A DNA stretch of 51,196 nucleotides from Catellatospora paridis (GTDB lineage Bacteria; Actinomycetota; Actinomycetes; Mycobacteriales; Micromonosporaceae). The stretch spans positions 1-51,196 of the forward strand of contig NZ_ML769327.1 in NCBI RefSeq assembly GCF_009720365.1. The letters are read 5' to 3'. Below, piece by piece: positions 9,002-16,310 of this stretch. Position numbers and translations under genes: made by a program. Each line of letters begins with the position of its first letter. Position 1 is the stretch's first letter. The notes beneath the pieces are model-generated. The model saw nothing but the letters and a program-made list of their open reading frames with translations, was not told where the DNA came from and made no database searches.

Positions 9002-9037
9002 CATCCCTCCGTTGTGGCCAGCAAAGGACTTCCGACC

Positions 9038-10027
9038 ATGTCGTTCGGCAGAGCCCGTTTCATCACAGGGTTCCTCTTCGCCCCGATCCTGCTGTACGCG
9101 GTGTACGTCCTCTACCCGTACGCGCAGACGGCGTACTACTCCGTCACCGACTTCTCCGGCTTCAGCCCGGACTACGCGTACGTCGGATTCGGCAACTACG
9201 TGGAGCTGTTCGCCGATGACGTCTTCCTGCGGGCGCTCGGCCACAACGTCGTGGTGCTGACGGTCTACCCGGTCGTCACCATCCTGCTCGCGCTGTTCTT
9301 CGCGTTCATGCTCAACGTGGGCGGGCGCGGTGACAAGGCCGGCGTGCGCGGCGTGCGCGGCTCGTCGGTGTACAAATTCATCTTCTTCTTCCCGCAGGTG
9401 CTCTCCATCGCCATCGTCGCCGTCATCTGGCGCCGGGTGTTCCAGAGCAACGACGGCGGCATGATCAACTCGCTGCTGATGAAGCTCGGCCTCGTCGAAA
9501 AAGACAAGCCGCTGCTGTTCCTCGCCGAGTCCGACTCCGTCTTCCCGCCGATCCACCTCGGCGACTTCACCTTCGAGGCGCCCGTCGTCCTGGTCTGCCT
9601 GATCCTCATCGCGATCTGGGGCGGCGTCGGCTTCTACCTCATCCTCTTCTCGGCCGCGATGCAGTCCATCCCCAAGGACATCTTCGAGGCGGCGACGCTG
9701 GACGGCGCCACCCGCGTGCAGACGTTCTTCCGGGTCACCCTGCCGCTGCTGCGCGAGCACGTCTCCGTCGCCTGGGTCTACCTCGGCATCGCCGCGCTCG
9801 ACTTCTACGCCCTGGTCGTCGGCATGACGCCCGGCCCCGGCGGCGGCGGACCGAACGACGCCAGCCAGGTGATGAGCTCCTACATGATGTCGAACGCGTT
9901 CCGGCCCTCCCGGTTCGACTCCTTCGCGTTCGCCTGCGCCATGGGCGTCTCCATCGCCATCCTGACGCTGCTCTTCGCCGCCGCGCAGATGCGGCTCACC
10001 CGCAGCCGCGACAAGCTCGAGTTCTGA
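9038..10027 (+). CDS. ngcF: N-acetylglucosamine/chitobiose ABC transporter permease NgcF
   Basis: Membrane permease of the MalF type, 329 residues, six membrane segments. It keeps NgcF-like sequence FFAFMLNVGGRG and VRGSSVYKFIFFFPQVLSIA, and the cytoplasmic EAA loop that docks the ATPase (DIFEAATLDGATRVQTFFRV). The ATG at 9038 has AAAGGA about nine bases upstream; the GTG at 9014 has no ribosome site. It pairs with NgcG, which starts 11 bases after its stop. Confidence 0.87.
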   Translation: MSFGRARFITGFLFAPILLYAVYVLYPYAQTAYYSVTDFSGFSPDYAYVGFGNYVELFADDVFLRALGHNVVVLTVYPVVTILLALFFAFMLNVGGRGDKAGVRGVRGSSVYKFIFFFPQVLSIAIVAVIWRRVFQSNDGGMINSLLMKLGLVEKDKPLLFLAESDSVFPPIHLGDFTFEAPVVLVCLILIAIWGGVGFYLILFSAAMQSIPKDIFEAATLDGATRVQTFFRVTLPLLREHVSVAWVYLGIAALDFYALVVGMTPGPGGGGPNDASQVMSSYMMSNAFRPSRFDSFAFACAMGVSIAILTLLFAAAQMRLTRSRDKLEF

Positions 10028-10038
10028 GGGGCAACACC

Positions 10039-10983
10039 ATGTCTCACCTCGCGACCACCGACGCGCCCGCGACGCCCGAGCCCGCACCGGCCCCGGCGCC
10101 TGCCAAGTCCGCACCGAAGATGACCGCCGACACCGGCCGCGTCTTCAACGTCTTCTCGCACGGCTTCCTGTTCATCTGGGGCGCCCTGGTCACCATCCCG
10201 CTGATCTGGGCCGTCATCCAGTCGTTCAAGACCGACACCGAGATCATCAACGACCCGCTGGGGCTGCCCGACCAGTGGCTCTGGGGAGCCTTCGGCCGCG
10301 CCTGGACCAAGGGGCACATCGGCGAGTTCTTCTTCAACACCGTGCTCGTGCTCATCGGCGGCGTCGGGCTGACCATGCTGCTCGGGTCGATGGCGGCGTA
10401 CGTGCTCGCCCGGTATCCGTTCCGGGGCAACCGGGCCGTGTACTGGATGTTCGTCGCCGGGCTGACGATGCCGATCTACCTGGGCATCCTGCCGCTGTAC
10501 CTGACCGTCGACAACGTGGCGAACGCGCTGGGCCTCGGCGAGGTCATCGGGTTGAGCACCCACCTGGGGCTGATCCTGGTGTACGTCGCGTACTCGCTGC
10601 CGTTCACGGTGTTCTTCCTGCACGCGTTCTTCCGTACGCTGCCGTCGAGCATCGCGGAGGCGGCGTCGGTGGACGGAGCGGGGCACGTGCGGTTGTTCTT
10701 CCAGGTGATGATGCCGATGGCGAAGCCCGGGTTGATCGGGATCGGGATCTTCAACGTGATCGGCCAGTGGAACCAGTTCATCCTGCCCACAGTGATCATG
10801 AAGGACGAGGACAAGCGGCTGCTCACGCAGGGGCTGCTGGAACTGGCCACGAACGCGAGGTACGAGACGGACTTCGCGCGGCTGTTCGCCGGCATGACGC
10901 TGGCCATGCTGCCCATCCTCGCCGTGTACCTCATCTTCCACCGCCAGGTCCAAAGCGGCCTGACCGGCGCCACCCTCAAGTAA
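10039..10983 (+). CDS. ngcG: N-acetylglucosamine/chitobiose ABC transporter permease NgcG
   Basis: Second permease, MalG type, 314 residues. An Ala/Pro-rich cytoplasmic N-terminus of about 35 residues precedes six membrane segments. The EAA loop reads SSIAEAASVDGAGHVRLFFQ, and the C-terminus (FHRQVQSGLTGATLK) matches the end typical of MalG-like proteins. GAGGGG lies six bases before the ATG at 10039. It ends the ngc operon and a long inverted repeat follows 66 bases later. Confidence 0.87.
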   Translation: MSHLATTDAPATPEPAPAPAPAKSAPKMTADTGRVFNVFSHGFLFIWGALVTIPLIWAVIQSFKTDTEIINDPLGLPDQWLWGAFGRAWTKGHIGEFFFNTVLVLIGGVGLTMLLGSMAAYVLARYPFRGNRAVYWMFVAGLTMPIYLGILPLYLTVDNVANALGLGEVIGLSTHLGLILVYVAYSLPFTVFFLHAFFRTLPSSIAEAASVDGAGHVRLFFQVMMPMAKPGLIGIGIFNVIGQWNQFILPTVIMKDEDKRLLTQGLLELATNARYETDFARLFAGMTLAMLPILAVYLIFHRQVQSGLTGATLK

Positions 10984-11049
10984 CCGCCTCGCCCCGCCCC
11001 GCCCCGCGGGGCGGCGCACGCCGTCCCACGCCCCGCCTTGCATAAACGT

Positions 11050-11098
11050 TGGCCTATCCAGATGACTTCGATCGCGAAAATGTCATCTAGATAGGCCA
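11050..11098. terminator. Bidirectional terminator between ngcG and phoU
   Basis: A 17-bp inverted repeat (11050-11066 and 11082-11098) with one mismatch and a 15-base loop. It lies between two converging genes. The stem is AT-richer than its surroundings (CTATCCAGATGAC), as in the 1290-1350 repeat. Confidence 0.65.
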
Positions 11099-11145
11099 CC
11101 GTCTATGAAAACGGGGTTCGGGTGGTCGCGTGGCACCCGGGTGGG

Positions 11146-11784
11146 TCAGGATTCGCCGGTTACCAGGTAGATGACGTGGCGGCCGGCGTTGACGGCGTGG
11201 TCGGCGTAGCGCTCGTAGAAGCGGGCCAGCAGCGCCGCGTCGACGGCGGCTTCGACGCCGTGGGTCCACTCGGTGTTGAGCAGCTTCTCGAACAGGGCCT
11301 TCTCCAGCTCGTCCATGGCGTCGTCGTCGCGCTCCAGCTCGGCGGCGCGTTCGATGTCGCGGGACGCGAGCACCAGCGTGATCTTGCCGGCGATGCGGTC
11401 CGCGACGTTGGCCATCTGGCCGAAGACCCCGGTGAGTTCGGCGGGCACGCAGACCGCCGGGTGGCGGCGCAGCGCCGACTTGGCGACGTGCTCGGCCAGG
11501 TCGCCCATGCGCTCCAGGTCGGTGCCGATGTGCAGCGACGTGATCACCATGCGCAGGTCGGAGGCGACGGGAGCCTGCTGCGCGAGCAACCGGAGCACCT
11601 TCTCCTCGACCGCGCGGAACAGGGCGTTGATCTCCTCGTCACGGGCGATGACGCGCTCGGCGCCCTCCTTGTCGGCGCTGAGCAGGGCGGTGGTTGCCGC
11701 GCTCATCGCGGTGCGGACCGCCTCGGCCATGGAGACCAGCAGGCGGCCGACCTCGAGCAGGTCGGCACGGAACTCCTCGCGCAT
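11146..11784 (-). CDS. phoU: Phosphate signalling protein PhoU
   Basis: 212 residues forming two homologous three-helix halves. The metal-binding motifs of the family are visible as HIGTDLERMGDLAEHVAK in the first half and RFYERYADHAVNAGRHV in the second. PhoU links the Pst phosphate transporter to the sensor kinase and keeps it inactive when phosphate is plentiful. It is divergent from senX3-regX3 and shares a 188-base intergenic region containing PHO-box-like repeats, as in Streptomyces phoU/phoRP. Confidence 0.95.
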   Translation of the reverse strand: MREEFRADLLEVGRLLVSMAEAVRTAMSAATTALLSADKEGAERVIARDEEINALFRAVEEKVLRLLAQQAPVASDLRMVITSLHIGTDLERMGDLAEHVAKSALRRHPAVCVPAELTGVFGQMANVADRIAGKITLVLASRDIERAAELERDDDAMDELEKALFEKLLNTEWTHGVEAAVDAALLARFYERYADHAVNAGRHVIYLVTGES

Positions 11785-11848
11785 TGATCACTTCCAGTAA
11801 CGATGGGGGTCGGGTCTGCCTCACGGTAGGGGGCCTGCGAGGCCGGAA

Positions 11849-11887
11849 GGTGAACGCCGGTGAACGGGAATGGGCGCGACGGTGAAC
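11849..11887 (-). promoter_or_regulatory. PHO-box-like direct repeats between phoU and senX3
   Basis: GGTGAAC occurs at 11849-11855, 11859-11865 and 11881-11887; on the minus strand these read GTTCACC, the core of Streptomyces PHO boxes recognised by PhoP. Spacings are 10 and 22 bases rather than a strict 11-base period. Placement suggests control of phoU, senX3-regX3 or both by RegX3. Confidence 0.6.
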
Positions 11888-11960
11888 ACTGTGCAACCAA
11901 TGCCGTATTTAGCCAGTTTACAGATGATTTGTACAGGAACGTTGGTCGAATGATCTGACC

Positions 11961-11966
11961 TACGAT
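11961..11966 (+). promoter_or_regulatory. -10 element of a probably leaderless senX3 promoter
   Basis: TACGAT ends six bases before the senX3 GTG, and no Shine-Dalgarno sequence precedes that codon. Transcription would therefore start at or next to the start codon. Confidence 0.5.
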
Positions 11967-11972
11967 CGCAAC

Positions 11973-13430
11973 GTGAAGGTACTGGCAGCGCCCCTCGACG
12001 GCGGCACGCTCATGCTGGCCATCGCCGTCGGCATCGTGCTGGGCCTGACGGCGGGGCTGCTGCTGGCGCGCTACCTGGCGCACCGGCGCGCGGCGACCGC
12101 CGTGAACACGCTGGGTCCCTCGGGGCTGGGCGCGCCGCCGGTCGGCGACCCGCTGGCGGGCCTGGGCCGCAAGAGCCTGGATGCGCTGCGGGTGGGGGTG
12201 GTGCTGCTCGACGGCACCGACCAGGTCGTGCTGGCCAACCGGGCGGCCCGGGCCATGGGCATGCTGCGGGCCAGCGCCGTGCCGGGCACGATCGCGGCCC
12301 ACCCGATCCTGCGTACGCTCGCCGGGCAGGTGCGCCACACCGGCGTGCCGCGCGAGGTCGAGCTGGACCTGCCGCGCGGCCGCGAGCTGGGTGAGTCGCA
12401 GCCGCTCGGCGTGCACCTGCGCGCGGTGGCCGTGGGCGGCGGCCTGGTGTGCGTGGAGGCGGCCGACGTCACCGACGCGCACCGGGTGGAGCGGGTGCGC
12501 CGCGACTTCGTGGCGAACGTGAGCCACGAGCTGAAGACCCCGATCGGCGCGCTGCAACTGCTGGCCGAGGCGCTGCTGGACGCCACCGAGCCGCCGGTCG
12601 AGCAACCGGCCGACCCGGAGGCCGCGGCGGCCCAGGCGGCCGAGGACGTGGCGGCGAGCCGCCGCTTCGCCGAGCGCATCCAGCGGGAGAGCACGCGGCT
12701 CGGCCGGCTGGTGTCGGAGCTGCTGGAGCTGTCCCGGCTGCAGGGCGCCGAGCGGCTGCCCGACCCGGAGCCGGTCATGGTGGACGGGGTGGTGGCCGAG
12801 GCGCTGGACCGCGCCCGCACCAACGCCGCCGCCAAGCACATCGAGCTGGTGGTCGTCGGCACCCGCGGGCTGACCGTGTACGGCAACGACAACCAGTTCG
12901 CCACGGCGCTGGGCAACCTGGTCGAGAACGCGGTGGCGTACTCGCACGAGCACTCGGCGGTCGTGGTCAGCGCGCTGGCCGAGGGCGACCGGGTCGACAT
13001 CAGCGTGTCGGACCAGGGCATCGGCATCGGTCCGGGTGATCTGGACCGGGTGTTCGAGCGTTTCTACCGGGCCGACCAGGCGCGTTCGCGCGCGACCGGC
13101 GGCACGGGACTGGGCCTGGCCATCGTCAAGCACATCGCGACCAACCACGGGGGCCGGGTCGACGTGCGCAGCCGCCTGGGTGGAGGCTCGACGTTCACCC
13201 TCCGGTTACCTGCCCGACCCCCGGAGGCGATGCTTCCGCTACCCGCCTCCTTTGAGATCGATGCGGCACCGGTGCTCGGCGCCGAGACGCCCGCACCCCA
13301 GCGCCCTACCCCGGCCGACGGCTCCGCCCCGGCAGACTTGAACCACGCGGCCGACGCCGTGAACCTCGCAGCCGAGGACGCGACCCCCGCGGCGGCTGCG
13401 AACCCCGCACGACCGGCACAGACCGGCTGA
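11973..13430 (+). CDS. senX3: Phosphate-responsive sensor histidine kinase (SenX3/PhoR)
   Basis: 485 residues. One membrane segment at ~11-31 is followed by a PAS-like region (~68-170). The dimerisation box FVANVSHELKTPIG places the phosphorylated histidine at residue 185. The catalytic domain has the N-box GNLVENAVAYS (~314-324), G1 SDQGIGI (~346-352), an F-box ERFYRAD and G2 GGTGLGLAI (~376-384). The last ~90 residues are a disordered Ala/Pro-rich tail. With RegX3, 25 bases downstream, it senses phosphate starvation through PhoU and Pst. The tail is longer than in mycobacterial SenX3. Confidence 0.93.
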   Translation: MKVLAAPLDGGTLMLAIAVGIVLGLTAGLLLARYLAHRRAATAVNTLGPSGLGAPPVGDPLAGLGRKSLDALRVGVVLLDGTDQVVLANRAARAMGMLRASAVPGTIAAHPILRTLAGQVRHTGVPREVELDLPRGRELGESQPLGVHLRAVAVGGGLVCVEAADVTDAHRVERVRRDFVANVSHELKTPIGALQLLAEALLDATEPPVEQPADPEAAAAQAAEDVAASRRFAERIQRESTRLGRLVSELLELSRLQGAERLPDPEPVMVDGVVAEALDRARTNAAAKHIELVVVGTRGLTVYGNDNQFATALGNLVENAVAYSHEHSAVVVSALAEGDRVDISVSDQGIGIGPGDLDRVFERFYRADQARSRATGGTGLGLAIVKHIATNHGGRVDVRSRLGGGSTFTLRLPARPPEAMLPLPASFEIDAAPVLGAETPAPQRPTPADGSAPADLNHAADAVNLAAEDATPAAAANPARPAQTG

Positions 13431-13455
13431 CTGGCAACTGCGAAAGGTGGGCGTG

Positions 13456-14139
13456 ATGTCCCGCGTACTGGTCGTCGAGGACGAGGAGTCGTTCTCGGAC
13501 GCGCTGTCGTACATGCTGCGCAAGGAAGGTTTCGAGGTGTCCGTCGCGGCCACCGGCACCGCCGCGCTCACCGAGTTCGACCGCACCGGCGCGGACATCG
13601 TGCTGCTGGACCTCATGCTGCCGGAGATGTCCGGCACCGAGGTGTGCCGCCAGCTGCGCCAGCGCTCGCACGTGCCGATCATCATGGTCACCGCACGGGA
13701 CAGTGAGATCGACAAGGTGGTCGGCCTGGAGATCGGGGCCGACGATTACGTGACCAAGCCGTACTCCCCGCGCGAGCTGGTCGCCCGCATCCGGGCGGTG
13801 CTGCGCCGGCAGACCACCGACGTGGTCGAGGTGGCGGGCGGCACGCTGGCCGCCGGTCCGGTGCGCATGGACGTGGAGCGGCACGTGGTCACCGTCGACG
13901 GCGCGCCGGTGCAGCTGCCGCTCAAGGAGTTCGAGCTGCTGGAGCTGCTGCTGCGCAACGCGGGCCGGGTGCTGACCCGCGGCCAGCTGATCGACCGGGT
14001 ATGGGGCGCCGACTACGTCGGCGACACGAAGACCCTGGACGTGCACGTGAAGCGGCTGCGCTCGAAGATCGAGCCGGAGCCGTCCACGCCCCGTTACCTC
14101 GTCACCGTCCGCGGCCTGGGTTACAAGTTCGAGCCGTGA
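13456..14139 (+). CDS. regX3: Phosphate-responsive response regulator (RegX3/PhoP)
   Basis: OmpR/PhoB-type regulator of 227 residues. The receiver domain has the acidic pair at 9-11 (EDE), phospho-acceptor Asp52 in VLLDLMLP, Thr79 and Lys101 (DDYVTKPY). The C-terminal winged helix ends with VKRLRSKIEP and VTVRGLGYKFEP. The ATG at 13456 lies eight bases after AAAGG; upstream GTG codons in frame at 13447 and 13453 are too close to it. A T-tract terminator follows directly, so senX3-regX3 is a two-gene operon. Confidence 0.95.
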   Translation: MSRVLVVEDEESFSDALSYMLRKEGFEVSVAATGTAALTEFDRTGADIVLLDLMLPEMSGTEVCRQLRQRSHVPIIMVTARDSEIDKVVGLEIGADDYVTKPYSPRELVARIRAVLRRQTTDVVEVAGGTLAAGPVRMDVERHVVTVDGAPVQLPLKEFELLELLLRNAGRVLTRGQLIDRVWGADYVGDTKTLDVHVKRLRSKIEPEPSTPRYLVTVRGLGYKFEP

Positions 14140-14161
14140 CCCGGCAACCGCCGATCTGAGC

Positions 14162-14192
14162 AGCTCCGCCCGGTGCCACGGGCGGAGCTTTT
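14162..14192 (+). terminator. Rho-independent terminator after regX3
   Basis: AGCTCCGCCC (14162-14171) pairs perfectly with GGGCGGAGCT (14180-14189) around an 8-base loop and runs into TTTT. It starts 22 bases after the regX3 stop. Confidence 0.85.
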
Positions 14193-14256
14193 CTGTGTGG
14201 TGAGTCAACCTTCAGGCGTACCGGGTCGTCCTTGGTGGGCGACGAAAGGAGAGCCT

Positions 14257-14781
14257 GTGCGGTCACGAGACGCGTACGCCGGACTGGCGGACCTGGTCGC
14301 CTCGCGCGGCCCGGCCCTGCTGGCCACGGCGACCCTGCTCAGCGGCGGGCGCACCGCCGGCGAGGACCTGCTCCAGGCAGCCCTGGAACGGATGATGCGG
14401 GCCTGGCGCCGCATCGACGGCGACCCCGAGGGCTACCTGCGCCGGACCATGTACCACCTGGCCGTGGACAGCTGGCGGTTGCGGCTGCGCCGGCGGGAGG
14501 TCGTCGCGACGGTCGAGCCGCCCCCGCATGCCGACGGCACGGAACGGCTCGCCCTGCGCCACGCGCTGGTGCAGGCGCTGGCGCAGCTGCCGCCGAGGCA
14601 GCGGGCGGTGCTGGTGCTGCGCTACTGGGAGCAGTTGAGCGAGGCCGAGGCCGCGGCGGCACTCGGCTGCTCGGTCGGCACGGTCAAATCGAGCGCCTCG
14701 CGCGGCCTGGCCCGGCTGCGCGAGATCACGGCGGCCTGGGCTCTCGACGAATCCCCACTGCGGATCGGAGCACCTTCATGA
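14257..14781 (+). CDS. SigE-family ECF RNA polymerase sigma factor
   Basis: 174 residues. Region 2 reads from RGPALLATATLL through EDLLQAALERMMRAWRRI to YLRRTMYHLAVDSWR; region 4 is LPPRQRAVLVLRYWEQLSEA followed by AAALGCSVGTVKSSASRGLA. This pattern is typical of the actinobacterial SigE-like ECF subfamily. The GTG at 14257 lies six bases after AAAGGAG. Its stop overlaps the next start as ATGA, so a membrane protein is translated with it; this usually marks a sigma factor and its regulator. The signal is unknown. Confidence 0.87.
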   Translation: MRSRDAYAGLADLVASRGPALLATATLLSGGRTAGEDLLQAALERMMRAWRRIDGDPEGYLRRTMYHLAVDSWRLRLRRREVVATVEPPPHADGTERLALRHALVQALAQLPPRQRAVLVLRYWEQLSEAEAAAALGCSVGTVKSSASRGLARLREITAAWALDESPLRIGAPS

Positions 14782-15635
14782 ACAGCCCACTGGAAGAGGA
14801 ACTGGCGGCGGGGATGCGGGAGCACACCGCCGACCTGCGGCCGAGCCCGGACCTGCTGGACCGGGCGGCGCGCCGCAACCGCCGCCGTACCGCCGGCCGG
14901 GCGGTCGGCACCGGCGTGTTCGGCCTGGCGGCCGTGGTGGCGGTCGCGCTGACGGCGCTGGGCGGCACGCCCGCCGCCCCGACCGCGGACCCGGGTCCGC
15001 GGCCCGCGCCGGAGCTGCTGACCGTCGGCATGGTGTCGGAGCGGGCCGTGGCTGCGCTGGCCGGCGACGACGTGCAGCACGTCGTCCAGACCGTCACCTA
15101 CCGCGGCACGACCGAGCACGGCGAGTGGTGGTTCGACCAGGAGACCGGCGACTCGTACATCACCGACCTGTCGGCACCCGGCGGCGCGGCGACGACGGAC
15201 CTGTGGCAGGTGGTACGCGACGACACGCTCACCATGACGCAGGTCTTCCACCACGACCGGACCTTCGTGCGCCACGACCGGGCGCTGCAGGGCCAGCGCA
15301 TTCCGGGCCCGGCGGGCGGCACCCCCGAGGAGCTGCGTGCGGCCCTGCAACGGGGCGACGGCTACACCCTGGTCGGCCCCGTCGACCTGGACGGCCAGGC
15401 GGTGCTGCACCTGCGCCTGGAGTTCGAGGACGGCGTGGACGAGCTGTGGGTGGATGCGCAGACCTACCGGGCGGTCCGCCGCGTGACGGTCAAGCACACG
15501 CCCGAAGGCGACTCCCGCAACCTGATGGACTTCGAGTGGCGGGCCCGCACCGCCGAGTCCCTGGCTCCACTGGCGGCCAAGATCCCGACCGGCTACACCG
15601 AGCGCAAGCTCCCCCCGATCGACGGCCCGGTGTAG
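14778..15635 (+). CDS. Single-pass membrane protein, possible regulator of the adjacent sigma factor
   Basis: 285 residues: ~43 cytoplasmic residues with a basic stretch (RAARRNRRRTAGR), one membrane segment at ~44-63, and an extracytoplasmic domain of ~220 residues rich in beta strands. The exterior domain (WWFDQETGDSYITDL, LWVDAQTYRAVRRV) resembles the LolA/LppX-like lipoprotein-sorting fold often seen beside SigE-type sigma factors. No zinc anti-sigma HxxxCxxC motif is present, so an anti-sigma role is inferred only from the ATGA-coupled position. Confidence 0.7.
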   Translation: MNSPLEEELAAGMREHTADLRPSPDLLDRAARRNRRRTAGRAVGTGVFGLAAVVAVALTALGGTPAAPTADPGPRPAPELLTVGMVSERAVAALAGDDVQHVVQTVTYRGTTEHGEWWFDQETGDSYITDLSAPGGAATTDLWQVVRDDTLTMTQVFHHDRTFVRHDRALQGQRIPGPAGGTPEELRAALQRGDGYTLVGPVDLDGQAVLHLRLEFEDGVDELWVDAQTYRAVRRVTVKHTPEGDSRNLMDFEWRARTAESLAPLAAKIPTGYTERKLPPIDGPV

Positions 15636-15638
15636 GCG

Positions 15639-16022
15639 TCAGTAGAGGGCGCGCAGCGCCTGGGCGATCTCCTCGATGTCGCGGAGTTCGCCCGTGCAGA
15701 CCGCGATGACCAGGTCGTACGCGGCGTCCTGGTCGAGGGCGGCGAGGCGGCGGCGGGTGACCGCGCCGTTGACGGTGAGGAAGGCGGTGGCCGTGATCCA
15801 GCCGATGCGCTTGTTGCCGTCCACGAACGGATGGTTGCGCGACAGCGACTGGAGCAGGGCCGCCGCCTTCGTCCACAGGTCGGGGTAGGCGTCCGCGCCG
15901 AACACGGTGCTGCGCGGGCGGGCCACGGCCGACTCGACGAGCCCCGGGTCGCGCACCGGCACGCCGAGCCGGTCGGCGATCGCCAGCACGTCGGCGTACG
16001 TCGGGACGTAGACCTCGCTCAC
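15639..16022 (-). CDS. doc: Doc/Fic-family toxin
   Basis: 127 residues. The Fic-fold active motif is NHPFVDGNKRIGW (His64 to Arg72), matching HxFx(D/N)GNKR; Doc proteins phosphorylate elongation factor Tu and stop translation. It begins with GTG at 16022, overlapping the stop of the small upstream gene as GTGA, as expected for an antitoxin-toxin pair. The frame stays open further upstream, but that part is an arginine-rich shadow of the antitoxin gene. Family call is firm; activity in the cell is inferred. Confidence 0.88.
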   Translation of the reverse strand: MSEVYVPTYADVLAIADRLGVPVRDPGLVESAVARPRSTVFGADAYPDLWTKAAALLQSLSRNHPFVDGNKRIGWITATAFLTVNGAVTRRRLAALDQDAAYDLVIAVCTGELRDIEEIAQALRALY

Positions 16023-16198
16023 TGGGCGAGCCGGGCGAGCAGCTCGGTGTGCGCGCCCATGATCTCGTCCACGGCGGCGGCGAATCCGTCCGGACCGGGC
16101 TCGATCTCGGCGACGTCGTCGAGCGCGGCCAGGCGCTCCTCGTCGTCGACCGCGGGCGGGGCGGGGGCCTGCCGCCCGCGGAGCTGCTCCTCGCTCAT
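16019..16198 (-). CDS. Small acidic protein, probable antitoxin for Doc
   Basis: 59 residues: a Pro/Ala-rich start, an acidic middle (VDDEERLAALDDVAEIEP) and a helical end (AAAVDEIMGAHTELLARLAQ). GAGGAG lies five bases before the ATG. It overlaps the toxin start by GTGA. I see no classical Phd/YefM DNA-binding N-terminus, so it may only neutralise the toxin. Antitoxin role is inferred from position and size. Confidence 0.65.
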   Translation of the reverse strand: MSEEQLRGRQAPAPPAVDDEERLAALDDVAEIEPGPDGFAAAVDEIMGAHTELLARLAQ

Positions 16199-16266
16199 GC
16201 CTTCTCCTCGCTTCGCTCGTCGGCGGCATCGCGGATGCTCATGATTCGCTCACTGCGTTCGCTCAT
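16195..16266 (-). CDS. Candidate 23-residue mini-ORF spanning repeat copy 1
   Basis: Begins MSERSERI and then reads [15 protein letters not shown], the same as the copy 2 frame. Start and stop both form ATGA overlaps, with the mini-ORF before it and the antitoxin after it. An internal ATG at 16242 gives the 15-residue form. Translation is unproven. Confidence 0.3.
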   Translation of the reverse strand: MSERSERIMSIRDAADERSEEKA

Positions 16267-16310
16267 GCCTTCTCCTCGCTTCGCTCGTCGGCGGCATCGC
16301 GGATGCTCAT
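16263..16310 (-). CDS. Candidate 15-residue mini-ORF in repeat copy 2
   Basis: Reads [15 protein letters not shown]. Its ATG overlaps the stop of the cysteine-rich gene as ATGA, and its own stop overlaps another ATG at 16266. It may act only to pass ribosomes along the chain rather than make a working peptide. Confidence 0.3.
   Translation of the reverse strand: MSIRDAADERSEEKA

Noticed and set aside
15639..16229. A 196-residue start for the Doc protein
   Set aside because: The added N-terminus is an Arg/Gly-rich out-of-frame reading of the antitoxin gene; the GTG at 16022 with GTGA overlap fits better.
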